From: Corydoras sp. C115
Taxonomy: Eukaryota; Chordata; Actinopteri; Siluriformes; Callichthyidae
NCBI GenBank assembly: GCA_019802505.1
Contig: JAFMOC010000042.1
Location: 2,381,501 to 2,445,500 of the forward strand
Length of the DNA stretch: 64,000 nucleotides
Direction: 5' to 3'
Shown here: positions 1 through 11,200 of the stretch, one piece after another
How positions within the stretch are numbered: position 1 is the first letter of the stretch
Layout of the letters: the number at the start of each line of letters is the position of its first letter
Program-made: the position numbers and the translations under genes
The notes under the pieces: generated by a model
Seen by the model: the letters and a program-made list of their open reading frames with translations, nothing else
The model's database searches: none
What the model was told of the DNA's origin: nothing

Positions 1-136
1 TGACACTGTGCAAGGTAGACACAGGAACATTCAGGTCTTTGGAGATGGACTTGTAGCCTTGAGATTGCCCATGCTTCCTCACAATTTTGCTTCTCAAGTC
101 CTCAGACAGTTCTTTGGTCTTCTTTCTTTTCTCCAT
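1..136 (-). CDS. Tc1-like transposase, N-terminal part, open at window edge
   Basis: Forty-five residues beginning MEKRKKTKELSEDLRSKIV, with the first DNA-binding helix-turn-helix of Tc1-type transposases. No stop is seen in this part. Whether the rest is intact cannot be told from here. Confidence 0.75.
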   Translation of the reverse strand, partial: MEKRKKTKELSEDLRSKIVRKHGQSQGYKSISKDLNVPVSTLHSV

Positions 137-520
137 GCTCAATGTGGTACACACATGGACACAGGACAGAGGTTGAGTCAACTTTAATCCATTTAAACTG
201 GCTGCAAGTGTGATTTTGTTAGTGTCACCACCTGTTATGTGCCACAGGTAAGTAACAGGTGCTTTTAATTACATAAATTAGAGAAGCATCACATGATTTT
301 TCAAAGGGTGCCAATACTTTTGTCCACCCCCTTTTTTATGTTTGGTGTGGAATTATATCCAATTTGGCTTTTTGACAATTCTTTTTGTGGTTTTCCATTG
401 AAGACAAATTAAATGAACATTTTAATATCAAAGCATTTGTAATTGCAATCATTTTCTGGGAGAAATGGAGCATTATCTGATAGAATTTATGGGGTGCCAA
501 TACTTTTGGCCAGCACTGTA
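1..520 (-). mobile_element. Tc1-like transposon end, cut by window edge
   Basis: The right terminal repeat (GGGGTGCCAATACTTTTGGC, 491-510) and an internal near copy at 306-330 are typical of Tc1/mariner ends. A transposase start (ATG at 136-134, minus strand, KELSEDLRSKIV, then GYKSISKDLNVP) is an open Tc1 helix-turn-helix. It runs out of the window. Confidence 0.85.
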
Positions 521-590
521 TAACACTGTAAAGCTGCTTTGTGACAATGTAATATTGTAAAAAGTGCTATATAAAAAAATTAACGTAAAC
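521..590 (+). mobile_element. L2-like LINE 3' tail fragment
   Basis: GTAAAGCTGCTTTGTGACAA followed by a TGTAAAAAGTGCTATATAAA-like end, the same 3' tail seen at about 27.85 and 28.15 kb. Only the last ~65 bp are present. Confidence 0.6.
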
Positions 591-839
591 CTAAATACAC
601 AGAGACTCACAAACGCACAACCAGCATAAGTAAACCTTCAAATGTTCTTTACCCTTGAGTCTTTATTGAAGCTAGTGTTTGTCTAAAAATAGGGTTCTGA
701 ATAGTTTTTCTCCGGTTAAAGAAATAACCACCATTAATAAAGGTTTATTTAAATAAACTGGAAAAGTGCAGCATGGGAATGTAGCTGTGAAGACAGAGAT
801 GGTGAGAGCGCAATTAAGCTAAATAATAGAAGCTGATGG

Positions 840-1830
840 AAGCGAGCAGCACTTCTCTTTCTGATGTGGATGGATGAAAGCATTGTTAGTAGCAGCGCCA
901 CTCGTCCCTCATGTAAACCATTCTTTCATAATTACACACACGTGTGCTCGGCTCCAGGGAGCAAGTGCCGTTTGAATCTCATTTCAGCCGAATGGCTCAT
1001 TTTAATCGGACAATATACCAATTTTCCACTGAACCCATCTTGTTTTCCCCCCACCAGCTACTCTCGTTCAAAACCAGGCTCGTTCCCGAGTCAAATGCCA
1101 CTGACATTAGAATTGCAGATTGGACCAAAGTCGGCGCCTGGGTCCTGAAATTACAGCCCACGCTGGCAGTTATTGATGAGGAGGTCGGAGAGTGAAAGCG
1201 CCTTTTCTGGTGGCACTCCCCCAGCTGAAAGATTTTAATGTCGCTCCGTTACCTACAGCATTCTTAATGGCCATCAATATCTCAGTGTGGAAAGGTTAGG
1301 GGTCGGGAAATATGATTACCTTGCACGGCGTATGGAAACATGGCCTTAATAAGCATGTCACATTAGGGATTAGCAGAGGAGCCTTCAAACGAGAAGGTAG
1401 CCATTATGGCCTCCATAATCCATCACCTGAATTTACTTTTCCTAATGTTTCCTGATCAATCGCAGGCTTCTCTCGGTTATTAAAACCCACTGGACACAAC
1501 CCAGTGCCTTCTGGGGCATCAGCACTGATTTTTCAGATGAAACCTAGCAGAATTAAAGGACATGTTGCCTGTGATGGATCATATAGGAATTGCGTAGACA
1601 GCAAGTCACGCACAACTGAAAGGCATCGCTGCATTTTTCACTCCCAATCCCATCCAAGTATAAATATTACCGTGTCCACCTCTGTGACAGATGCCCGAAA
1701 GAGTCATAGCACACTCGTCGTATAAGGAACAATGTCTGATGACTAACCCTGGAAGTCCCCATCTCTCTAAAGTTGGTGAGGTTCCACAGGACGCAGCAGA
1801 ATACACAGCGGAGACTCGCAACAATCATCT
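840..1830. other. Non-repetitive block, candidate conserved non-coding element
   Basis: Unlike its surroundings, this stretch matches no repeat elsewhere in the window and has mixed base composition. It has several homeodomain-type cores, for example GGGATTAG (about 1367-1374), ATAATCC (about 1415), TTAATGGCC (about 1265) and TGATCAATCG (about 1453). No stag3 exon could be read in it. The short ORFs here look incidental. The regulatory role is inferred. Confidence 0.3.
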
Positions 1831-1852
1831 GCAAGGGATTAGATTTAAAGTT

Positions 1853-2070
1853 ACATTATGTTACATTTACATTTTGTCATTTATCCAATGTAACTTATAA
1901 GTATCCCATATTGGTTGGGGTCAGAACACAGGGTTGATAAAGCATCCCTGGAGCGATTTAAGGGTCTTGCTCAAGAACACCACAGTGATAACTTCAGAGG
2001 ACCTGGGATTTGAACCCATAACCTACTGATTGATAGCCCAACACCCTAACGACTGAGCTACCACTCCAAT
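1853..2070 (-). mobile_element. tRNA-derived SINE (family with GTCGCTTTGGATAAAAG tail)
   Basis: Reverse copy. The tRNA-like head (GTAGCTCAG, GGTTCAAATCCCAG type) is at about 2068-1990 and the tail at 1853-1900. It lies between stag3 exon 20 and the window start. Confidence 0.75.
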
Positions 2071-2122
2071 TAGTTGGCACTGGGAAGGTCATAAATTCCT
2101 AAAACTAAAAATACATGGTTAC

Positions 2123-2210
2123 CTCTACTGGTAGCCCTCCATGCTGTACTTCAACCACGAGCAGCCTGGAGACCAGCTCACATGTACCCCATTTAGACAG
2201 GTCCTGAGCA
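2123..2210 (-). CDS. stag3: stag3 coding exon 20 (last seen in window)
   Basis: Encodes AQDLSKWGTCELVSRLLVVE and QHGGLPVE, matching NAHDLTKWDL...LLKTGIEHGAMPE. Acceptor GCCTCAG, donor GAG|GTAACC. I found no further stag3 exon between here and position 1. Confidence 0.88.
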
Positions 2211-5200
2211 CTGAGGCATAAGAATATCAGAGAAAGAGTTTAATCTTGGAAATCTTAGATCCCAGCCTTATGTAATCAATGCACTAACCATTACCTGTTG
2301 AAAGCAGCCAGTTTTTTTAGAGCAGACAACATTTTATCCATTTTGTCATCATCTGCTGTGAAGACGCCATCCTGAAAAGAATATCAAGCCATAATGTTTA
2401 CGCTCAACACAGCAATCTGCCCAAACTAAAAATCCTCCATTGTAATTTCATTCATTCATTCATTCATTCATTCATTCATTCATTATCTTCTGCTAGGGGG
2501 GATTCCCATGCCCATCCAGGGAAGAACATTTCAGGTGCTGGGCAGTCACACATAGGAAGGGTGACAATCTATCGCTGGGCACACTCACTCACACAGACAC
2601 ACACTACATGGGGCAATTTAATGTAGTACATGGGGCTTGAATCCATGATTTTAGAATGTTATAGAAAACTGGAGAACCCGGAGGAAACCCACGCAGACAC
2701 AGGGACAATATAGAAACTCCACCCAGACTGGGATTCAAACCTGGACCTCTAGCGCTGAGAGGAGAACGTGCCAACCACCACCGTGACAGCCAGAAGGTTA
2801 TTTGACTGTCATTAATAAACTGAGATATCTACACATCACTGGATGTTGTATGTGGTATATGTATGAACAATCAGCAGGACTTTAACATGAGTAATGTATA
2901 TGGTTATATCTGCGGTATGGCTTCAAGCACAACAGCAGTGTGGACGGGGTTTATGTATGTACTGTAGTTATGTATGTATATAGTCTGCAAATCCCCTCCC
3001 TACCCCAAATCTGTACAAAACATGCTAATAAGTGAACTGTCTCTGGGTGTAAAGGTGTGTTAGAATGTATTTGTCTATGTGCCTGTATTGTGATATACTG
3101 GTTACTATCCATTACCTCCATGAGCCCCATAAGAATAAGGTGGCAAAAGGAATAAGTCTCTCTTTTAATTTCAAAACAGACTCAGGGTTTGGGAACTTGT
3201 TTATTTTGAGATAAAGTGATTTATTTTGTCTACTGTGCTTTTCACACATAGGAATTTATCCTCCACATTTAACCCGACTGTGCAGTGAAACACACACATA
3301 TGGACAAATGGAGTGAGGTGAGCACACGTGCCTGGAGCAGTGGGCAGCCTTGTATACAGCGCCTAGGGAACAATTGGAGTTAGATCATTTCTTGTTACAG
3401 AACTCGTTCAATTGCTATCAGCCATGGTACTTTGTGAAACCAGGATTCGAACCGGTGACTGTTAACCACAAGCCTAAGACTGCTTGTCTGCTTGGTGACA
3501 TTTGTCCTAATGATGATAAGTTTAAAAATTATCTGCCAACCTCTTTTATTAACAAGCCTTTTAATTTATAGAACTGCTGACCACTGGACTGTTGTGGGTG
3601 GGAAGTCAGATTAACAGCTAAAAAGAAACCTGTCTGGCACCAACAACCATGTGATCAATTGATGTAAAAATTACCTGAAGGTAAGTAATTTAATTCATTG
3701 CACAGCTGCGACATGATTGGCTGATGAGCAGGCATGTCCAAACTCAGCCTACTGCAGCCTACTGCAGCCTACTGATAGCAGACTGCGGGTGATCCTGAAC
3801 TTCAATCTTATATTGTGTTACTTATGGTTCAGAATAAATTCAGAAAGTCAGAATAAATAAATTATAAAAAATATTAAATGTAAGTCCGCCTTTTATCATT
3901 AGCCCCATTCTAATACCATCTGTCTCTTGGCTCTCTGTCACAGAGAATTGAGAACATATCGTCATATATTCAAAGGCAGCTGGGGGCTGTAACAGGTGCC
4001 TAGGGCACCTGTCACCTGTTTCGTGTTTCGTCCTGTTCGTTTTAGTTAATTAACGTTCTGTGCTTCATTAGTTTCGTTAATTAACTCTGCATTATCATTG
4101 GTTTGTCTTGTGCACGTGGTCGGGTGTCTTTTTGTATTTATGTCCATTGTTTCGTGTCTTTGGTGCTGGTCGTTGTTGTTTGATGTCACGTAGTCCTTTA
4201 TGTACCTAATGTTTTTTGGTGCACTGCACCTTTAAATAAACCTGTTCTCGCTACCTGCGTGCCTGGCTCCCTTCAGCGCGTTAATACGCCGGCTTTGCGC
4301 GTCCGATGCGCTTCCGCTTCTGCCCGAGGTAGACTGTCATGACAGAACGACCAGCCAAGGAAATTTGGGGAGTCCAGAGCCCAGGTAAGCACTTTTTTAA
4401 AATTTTTCTTTGCGGGGGCCGTGTAGCCTCGTACTCGCGGCGCGTTCCGCTGTGTCCGCGAGTGCGCTGCTATGCGCAGTCCGCCGTCCCGGAGCCGTAA
4501 GGACGGCTCGATCAGTGTAATGTCTATGTACGATTATGACTCTGATGATGAATGGTTGTGGAGGTACGGGTATGCTGCGCTCTGTGCGGAGGAGGGCCTG
4601 GATCTTATTCAGGTGTCCGATGACGAGGGCGAATCATACCTGTATGGGCATGTTCTGCCCATATGCACCCTCCGCAACTCTGAGGAGTTCTGGACGGACG
4701 CTCCGGTCCAGTTTGTTAAACCCCCCGCGGCGAAATCCGGGCGCAGAGCGCGCCGGCGCGGTGCTAAGACGCAGCGTGCGCGCGCAGCTGCTGAGCGCGG
4801 TACGTGTTCTGCGGGGCAGTCACGTGACGCATCCGCGCCGGACCGCGCTGTGTCTGGATCGCGCTGCGAGGGGGCGGTACCGGAGCCAACACTCGGGGGG
4901 GTAGATGTGGATCTGTGTACCCCTGTCTCGTGTGTCCAGTCTGTCTTCCCCATGTCCGAGATGTCTGTGTGTTTTGGCATTGCGGTGGGGGTGTACATGT
5001 TTTGTGTGCAGGATGACTATTCCGAGGTGCCCACCGAGGTCCTGCCAGCATGCGTGCCCGCCAAGGTCCTGCCAGGGTGTGAACCCGCACAGGTCCTGCC
5101 AGCGTGCGTGCCTGCCAAGGTCCTGCCAGCGTGCATGCCCGCCAAGGTCCTGCCAGCATGCGTGCCCGCCAAGGTCCTGCCAGGGTGTGAACCCGCAGAG

Positions 5201-8200
5201 GTCCGCCCAGCGTGCGTGCCCGCCAAGGTCCTGCCAGCATGCGTGCCCACCAAGGTCCAGCCAGCATGTGTGCCCGCTGAGGTCCAGCCAGCATGTGTGC
5301 CCGCTGAGGTCCAGCCAGCATGCGTGCCCGCCGAGGTCCTGTCAGCACAAGAACCCATGTCCAGGGGCGTCACGCCGCCCGTTCCGAAGCCCAGGGGCGT
5401 CACGCCGCCCGTTCCGAAGCCCAGGGGCGTCACGCCGCCCGTTCCGAAGCCCAGGGGCGTCACGCTGCCCGTACCGAAGCCCAGGGGCGTCACGCCGCCC
5501 GTTCCGAAGCCCAGGGGCGTCACGCCGCCCGTTCCGAAGCCCAGGGGCGTCACGCCGCCCATTCCGAAGCCCAGGGGCGTCACGCCGCCCAGCCCGAGCA
5601 GCAGGGGCCGCACGCCGCCCAGCCCGAGCAGCAGGGGCCGCACGCCGCACGCCACGCCGCCAGGGGGCGTCCGCCTCGCCACGCCGCCCGTGGGCGTCCG
5701 CCGGACCACGTCGCCAGGGGGCGCCCGCCTCGCCACGCAGCCAGAGTGCGTGGCCATCTCCTCGCCCGATGTGGGCGTCCACCGGACCACGCAGCCAGAG
5801 TGCGTGGCCATCTCCTCGCCCGATGTGGGCGTCCACCGGACCACGCAGCCAGAGGGCGTGGCCCATTTCTGATCCGTCGTGGGCGTCCACCGGACTTTGC
5901 AGCCAGAGGGCGTTCGGCACGTCTCACCCGCAGAGGGCGTCCACCCGAGGGCGCTTTCCAAGCCCCGCTTGAGGAGGGCGGAGGACCCCCCCCCCCCCCG
6001 GGACTGTTTTTTTTTTCTCTTGGTCGCGTCCCCCCGTTGCGCGACCGCTGGGGCGGGGGTAATGTAACAGGTGCCTAGGGCACCTGTCACCTGTTTCGTG
6101 TTTCGTCCCGTTCGTTTTAGTTAATTAACGTTCTGTGCTTCATTAGTTTCGTTAATTAACTCTGCATTATCATTGTTTTGTCTTGTGCACGTGGTCGGGT
6201 GTCTTTTTGTATTTATGTCCATTGTTTCGTGTCTTTGGTGCTGGTCGTTGTTGTTTGATGTCACGTAGTCCTTTATGTACCTCATGTTTTTTGGTGCACT
6301 GCACCTTTAAATAAACCTGTTCTCGCTACCTGCATGCCTGGCTCCCTTCAGCGCGTTAATACGCCGGCTTTGCGCGTCCGATGCGCTTCCGCTTCTGCCC
6401 GAGGTAGACTGTCGTGACAGAGGCAGGAATGGCTTTTGATTATTTCTCATTAACCTGCATAAATGCACCAATGTATCTAACACAACTACTGATTTTATTA
6501 AGAGGTGTTGACGACATGACTGAGGATCTGCTTGACCTTAAATTTTAATTTCTTAAAAGTAAAGTATTCTATACAATTTGTTTATTGTATCTGCCTCTGC
6601 AAATATGAATGTCAAATATGAATTTATGAAATAAAAATATCTTTAGAGCTGTTCATGACAACGAAAATTGTTTTCTAACAGTGTGTATTTAAAGTACTTA
6701 GTGACTGTTTGCAATTGTCATGATTTTTAAAAAAGAACAACTTCAGAATTAACATGCTTCAACACTACTGTTTTAAATGTTGAGAATCTCCTTGTTAATT
6801 TTGCTGTTGGCAATGACTTGCACAAGATACAGCTAAAAGACTGTGAATAGACTTTAGAATTGTAATATCATGAGAGATGTACTGAGCCAGCGTTACTGAA
6901 TGTTAAACACATCACTCAAAAGTGTATTTGGTTAAAACGTGCCAATGTCTTTGATGTTCAGTAAAATGGGTCCCACTCTACATTATGGTAGTGCATTATT
7001 TATACTGAAATAAACACCACTTTTATACAGCTTACTGCACATGGACATGGCACAAAAAAACAGACCACTAAAGCCATACATAATTCTGTAGTCCTCACTA
7101 TGCTCATATTTGGCCTTTTGGTTCCAAGTGGGTTACCAATAGGGGCGTAATTCAGAGCCTTCATGACAATTCGATATCATTCTTCAAGCCAATGATTTGG
7201 CTTATTTTAGATACTTAAGAATTCCCCACGATACGATTCGATGTGATATGACGCAATACTCAATATTTTTTACTTTAAATCTATTAAGTTTCAAATAAAT
7301 CAACAAGAAAATCATTTGCTTTTTATTGAGATACAGAAACGCTACTGTATTCTATTCACACAATGTTTATCACACAATAGCAGTTGTGATCAATGCACTG
7401 TAAATAGAGCAGTAGTAAGTGCAATAACAAAAAAATGTAATAAGAAGTTAATCAAGTAATAAAGTCCAATGCTTACTGTGCAGGTCGAGTCTATTTACTA
7501 TTAAATAAAGGCGACAAAACAAAAACTGACCTCTACAGTCAAACATTTTTAATCTAGGAAATGTCTAAATTTACAAATATTAAAGACTATATAATATATA
7601 TATATATAGAATATATTATAAATATATTAAAAAGCACAGCCAACTCTAACATAACAGTGTATCCATACAGAGTCGACTGGGGTATGGATTACTGTAACAC
7701 TGATATTTGAAAACTCACCAACATGTTTTACAGTTTTCATTTTAAGGACGTGGTGGAGTAAAAGGGCTGTGTTTTGTGAGCAGCGCCGGTGTATGAAAAA
7801 ATATTTTAATGGAAATCACGCCCCATATTAGTTCGATATGGGATGCAACCTTTAAATATTAAATAAAGGATGATTCCATATTTTGAGTGTATAACGTTTC
7901 ACTTTCTCTGCCATCATGCTCTTGTGAAGTATAAGGAAAGTAAGAGAATAATGAGGTAGCGCCACTCTAAGCTTTAAAATGGGTATTATGTGTAAAAATA
8001 TGCGAACAAAAAGGCAACATTATAAACACATTAACTAATACTCATGCGGATGAATCGATTTATTTAATCAAATCTATTAATATTAGCACGTTCACCTCTC
8101 AGCACTAGGGATTCCCGGTTCAAATCCCCATCTGGGTGAAGTTTCCATGTTCTCCCCGTGTCGTAAGGGTTTCCTCCGGGTTCTCCGGTTTCCTCCCACA

Positions 8201-11200
8201 GTCCAAAAACATGGATCAAGTCAATTGAGTTCTCCAAATTGTCCCATATAGAGTGTGTTTGTGTGTGAATGAGTGTGTGCCCAGCGATAGATTGGTGCCC
8301 TGTCCTGGGTGTGTCTGCACGTTCTCCCCTGGATGGGCATGGGGAACCCCACCGCGACCCTAATAGAGGATAAAGCGGAAGATAATGGATGGATGGAAAT
8401 CTATTAATATTAACAGACCTAGTTACCACCTTCATCATTTACCACCTTTTGTGGTAAATAAATATGGTCATGTTTTCTTTTGTATATATGTTTTTTTCCT
8501 TTACATCTAAAATTTACATAACATGGTGGTAAAGGTGGATTCAACCGAGACAAACGATAGTGGGGTGGGGTTCCCCATTCCCATCTAGGGTAGAATGTTT
8601 CGGGCGCTGGGTAGATACACCCAGGACAGGGCGTCAATCTATCGCTGGGCACACTCACTCACTCAAACACACTCTATATGGGGCAATTTAGAGAATTCAA
8701 TTGACCTCGATCCATGTTTTTGGACTGTGGGAGGAAACCGGAGAACCTGGGGAAACCCACGCGCACATGGGGAGAATATGGAAACTCCACCCAGATTGGG
8801 ATTCGAACCGGGAATCCCTTGTGCTGAGACGCGAACATGCTAACCACTAAGCCACCGTGCCGCCCATAAAACAAACATAATATATAAAACATATAAAATA
8901 CCTCAGGGCACATCCACATCCAACATGCTAGACATATTATTTATCAATACCTCATACTTGTACATGACCTCTGCAAACCATATACACTCTTTCAAAAAAA
9001 AAAAAAAAATAGAATGTCATGGTATAGTGGTATAGATATTTTCACAACTCCATTCAAAAAGTTAAACTTTCATAGATTATAGATTCAGAGCCCACAACTT
9101 AAATGATTTCAACGATTTATTTCTTTATTTTTTACATAATTTGGGCTTCCAGCTCATAAAACCCACAATAACAGGAATTCATATAATTAGAATACTGTGG
9201 AAAAATTATCCCTAATATTGTAGGGCATGAATGTTTTAAACAGACACACTAATCATCTACAGTACTAAACAGTAGCAGTAAGAACAGAATCCAAACTGCT
9301 TGAGGTGTAGTGTGAAATATCCACAGTCATGATTTGGAGATACAGATTTCATCTTCCAGCAGGACCTTACCCCTGCCACCCGAAGTAGCAAAATGTGGTT
9401 TCATGCCCATGCCATGTTTGCCTGGCCAGCCAACTTGCAGAACCTAAACTCCATTGAGAATATATGGGGTATTCTCAAGGGCAAAATCAGGGGCACCAGA
9501 CTCAACAACAAAAAAGAGCTGACATCAAGGAAATCTGGCAATGCCACAGACTAATTGCCTCAATTCCATGTCGCATTGAGGCAGTGATTAAAGCAAAGGG
9601 GTGAAGATTGACATATTATTTTCAAAGTATCATGTTTTGATCAATTTGATCTGATCCTATTTTCTTTTTTTCTGCCAAAACTGAAAAGTAGTTTGGGCTG
9701 ATTTCTCCATAGTATTCTAATTTTTTTAATCCCTATTTTCATGAGTTTTATGAGCTGGAAGAATTATGTATGATATTCAATTTTTTTGGAAAGAATATGT
9801 AGATCAGGGGTCAGTGATCTGCCTATTAGTGACCTCTTTATTTAATGGACAAAAACTATCAATTTAATTTTCCCTTTAAGCAGTAGATCTTTTCTTGTCT
9901 TTACGGTATGGGCTTTACGAAACTCATTTAATTTTTTTTTTTTTATTTCAAATTAAAATTTAATAATAGTGCAGAAGCATGATGAAATCATGCAGCAGGT
10001 GTCTAGATCAGAATTCTGTTTTAAGCTTTCAGAGGTGTCTACTGGATCTGCAGTGTGTTAGACATCTACTTACACTCAGTGATTCTTCGAAGCATGAACC
10101 CAGTTTGTGTATCCAGCCCTGGACAAGTCTTTCTACAGCGGCAGATGCCAAATGCTGCCAGTGTGAGTTGATGGCACACAGGCTCTGATAAGAGCGTGCA
10201 GCCGTTTCCAGCAGACCCATGTCAGTGTTTGAATCCACTGCAGCATCCAGGCTATTCAGCAAGGCCTGCATAGACTAAGAAAGACAAGTGAAATGTTTCA
10301 CAACACCATCAGGTGCTGCACAATCATTAGTTTACTATTGACGTTACACCTAGATCCTAGAATCTTACTTTATGGGGACATGGTGGATGGGGTACATTTA
10401 TATTGAAATGCACCATTAAATTTGAGCATATTTGCCAAAATGCTCAGAACAAAAATCAGTAGGGGTGTAATGGTACACAAAAGTCACTGTTTAATTCACA
10501 CCATGGTATGGACCACACAGTTCGGAACAAATTCAGTACAGCTTTTTTAGTCTAGCATTTTTATTTAATGCTTAATACATGGGATCTCCACTACAGCATA
10601 TTAAGCATATCGTGGATATGCAGACCAGCTTCACCGTATTGTAGGTTTGTTTTTTAATTCTGTATTAGAGTTTTCACTATATTGTATAATGACAGTAAAT
10701 AATGTACTGTCTTTTTAAGACTTTAAGACTTAGGTAACAATTCCTTTTCAGTGCAGTATGTGGCAATACCACTGGGCTCATCTTTTATTTATAAGTTTTA
10801 TTTGCAAATAATGCTTTAGTAGAGTTTGGACACTAAGTTAATTCCACTTTTAAAAAAAACAACCGATTATTAGACCAAGCTTTTGTTTGGCTTTTTGTAA
10901 ATAAAACCACAGGGGAAATACACTAAGCTGAGTTTGAGTCTGTTTGCAAAGTTATCTTTTACTGGCTGGGCTGGAGTTAAAATAAGCCGGACTTCTCCAA
11001 AGCGTTACAATTGCCGCATTTTGCATGCCGCAATCGCCATATATGTTACTACATTTGCGTAAGTTTAAGAGTTCTGAAAGTGTTCAACAGCATATGAAGT
11101 GTTTATATCAGTGTGGGAAATGTTAATGAAGTATTGAACTTCTATCCATCCATCATCTTCTGCTTAATCCTCTGCTTGGAAGGTGGTGGGAGGGTGCACT

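Larger units (their letters stand above)
3988..4344 (+). repeat. 5' LTR
   Basis: 357 bp, TGTAACAGG...ATGACA. Contains an E-box palindrome near its start, TATTTA at 4135, AATAAA at 4235-4240 and a GC-rich U5. Differs from the 3' LTR at five positions. Confidence 0.92.
3988..6419 (+). mobile_element. Non-autonomous LTR retrotransposon, Tf1/sushi-type priming
   Basis: Two 357-bp direct LTRs (TG...CA ends) bracket 1.7 kb. Flanks are GGGGC and GAGGC, a near-perfect 5-bp target duplication. The element carries a predicted self-priming site just after the 5' LTR, a purine-rich tract before the 3' LTR, and one long repetitive ORF. No protease, reverse transcriptase, RNase H or integrase motif is seen in any frame, so it must rely on another element for movement. 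It lies in the stag3 intron between coding exons 18 and 19, antisense to the gene. Five LTR differences (1.4%) point to a young insertion. Confidence 0.88.

Noticed and set aside
864..1195. Possible further stag3 exon
   Set aside because: I compared both strands with the next expected SA-family segment and found no match or suitable splice pair.
4905..5972. Plus-strand 355-codon ORF overlapping the 466-codon ORF
   Set aside because: Same repeat effect. It starts within the other ORF and lacks the non-repetitive N-terminal part.
5017..6090. Long minus-strand ORF (357 codons) across the LTR element
   Set aside because: It comes from GC-rich tandem repeats whose lengths are multiples of three, which keep several frames open. 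It has no independent start or conserved motif, and it runs across the 3' LTR boundary.
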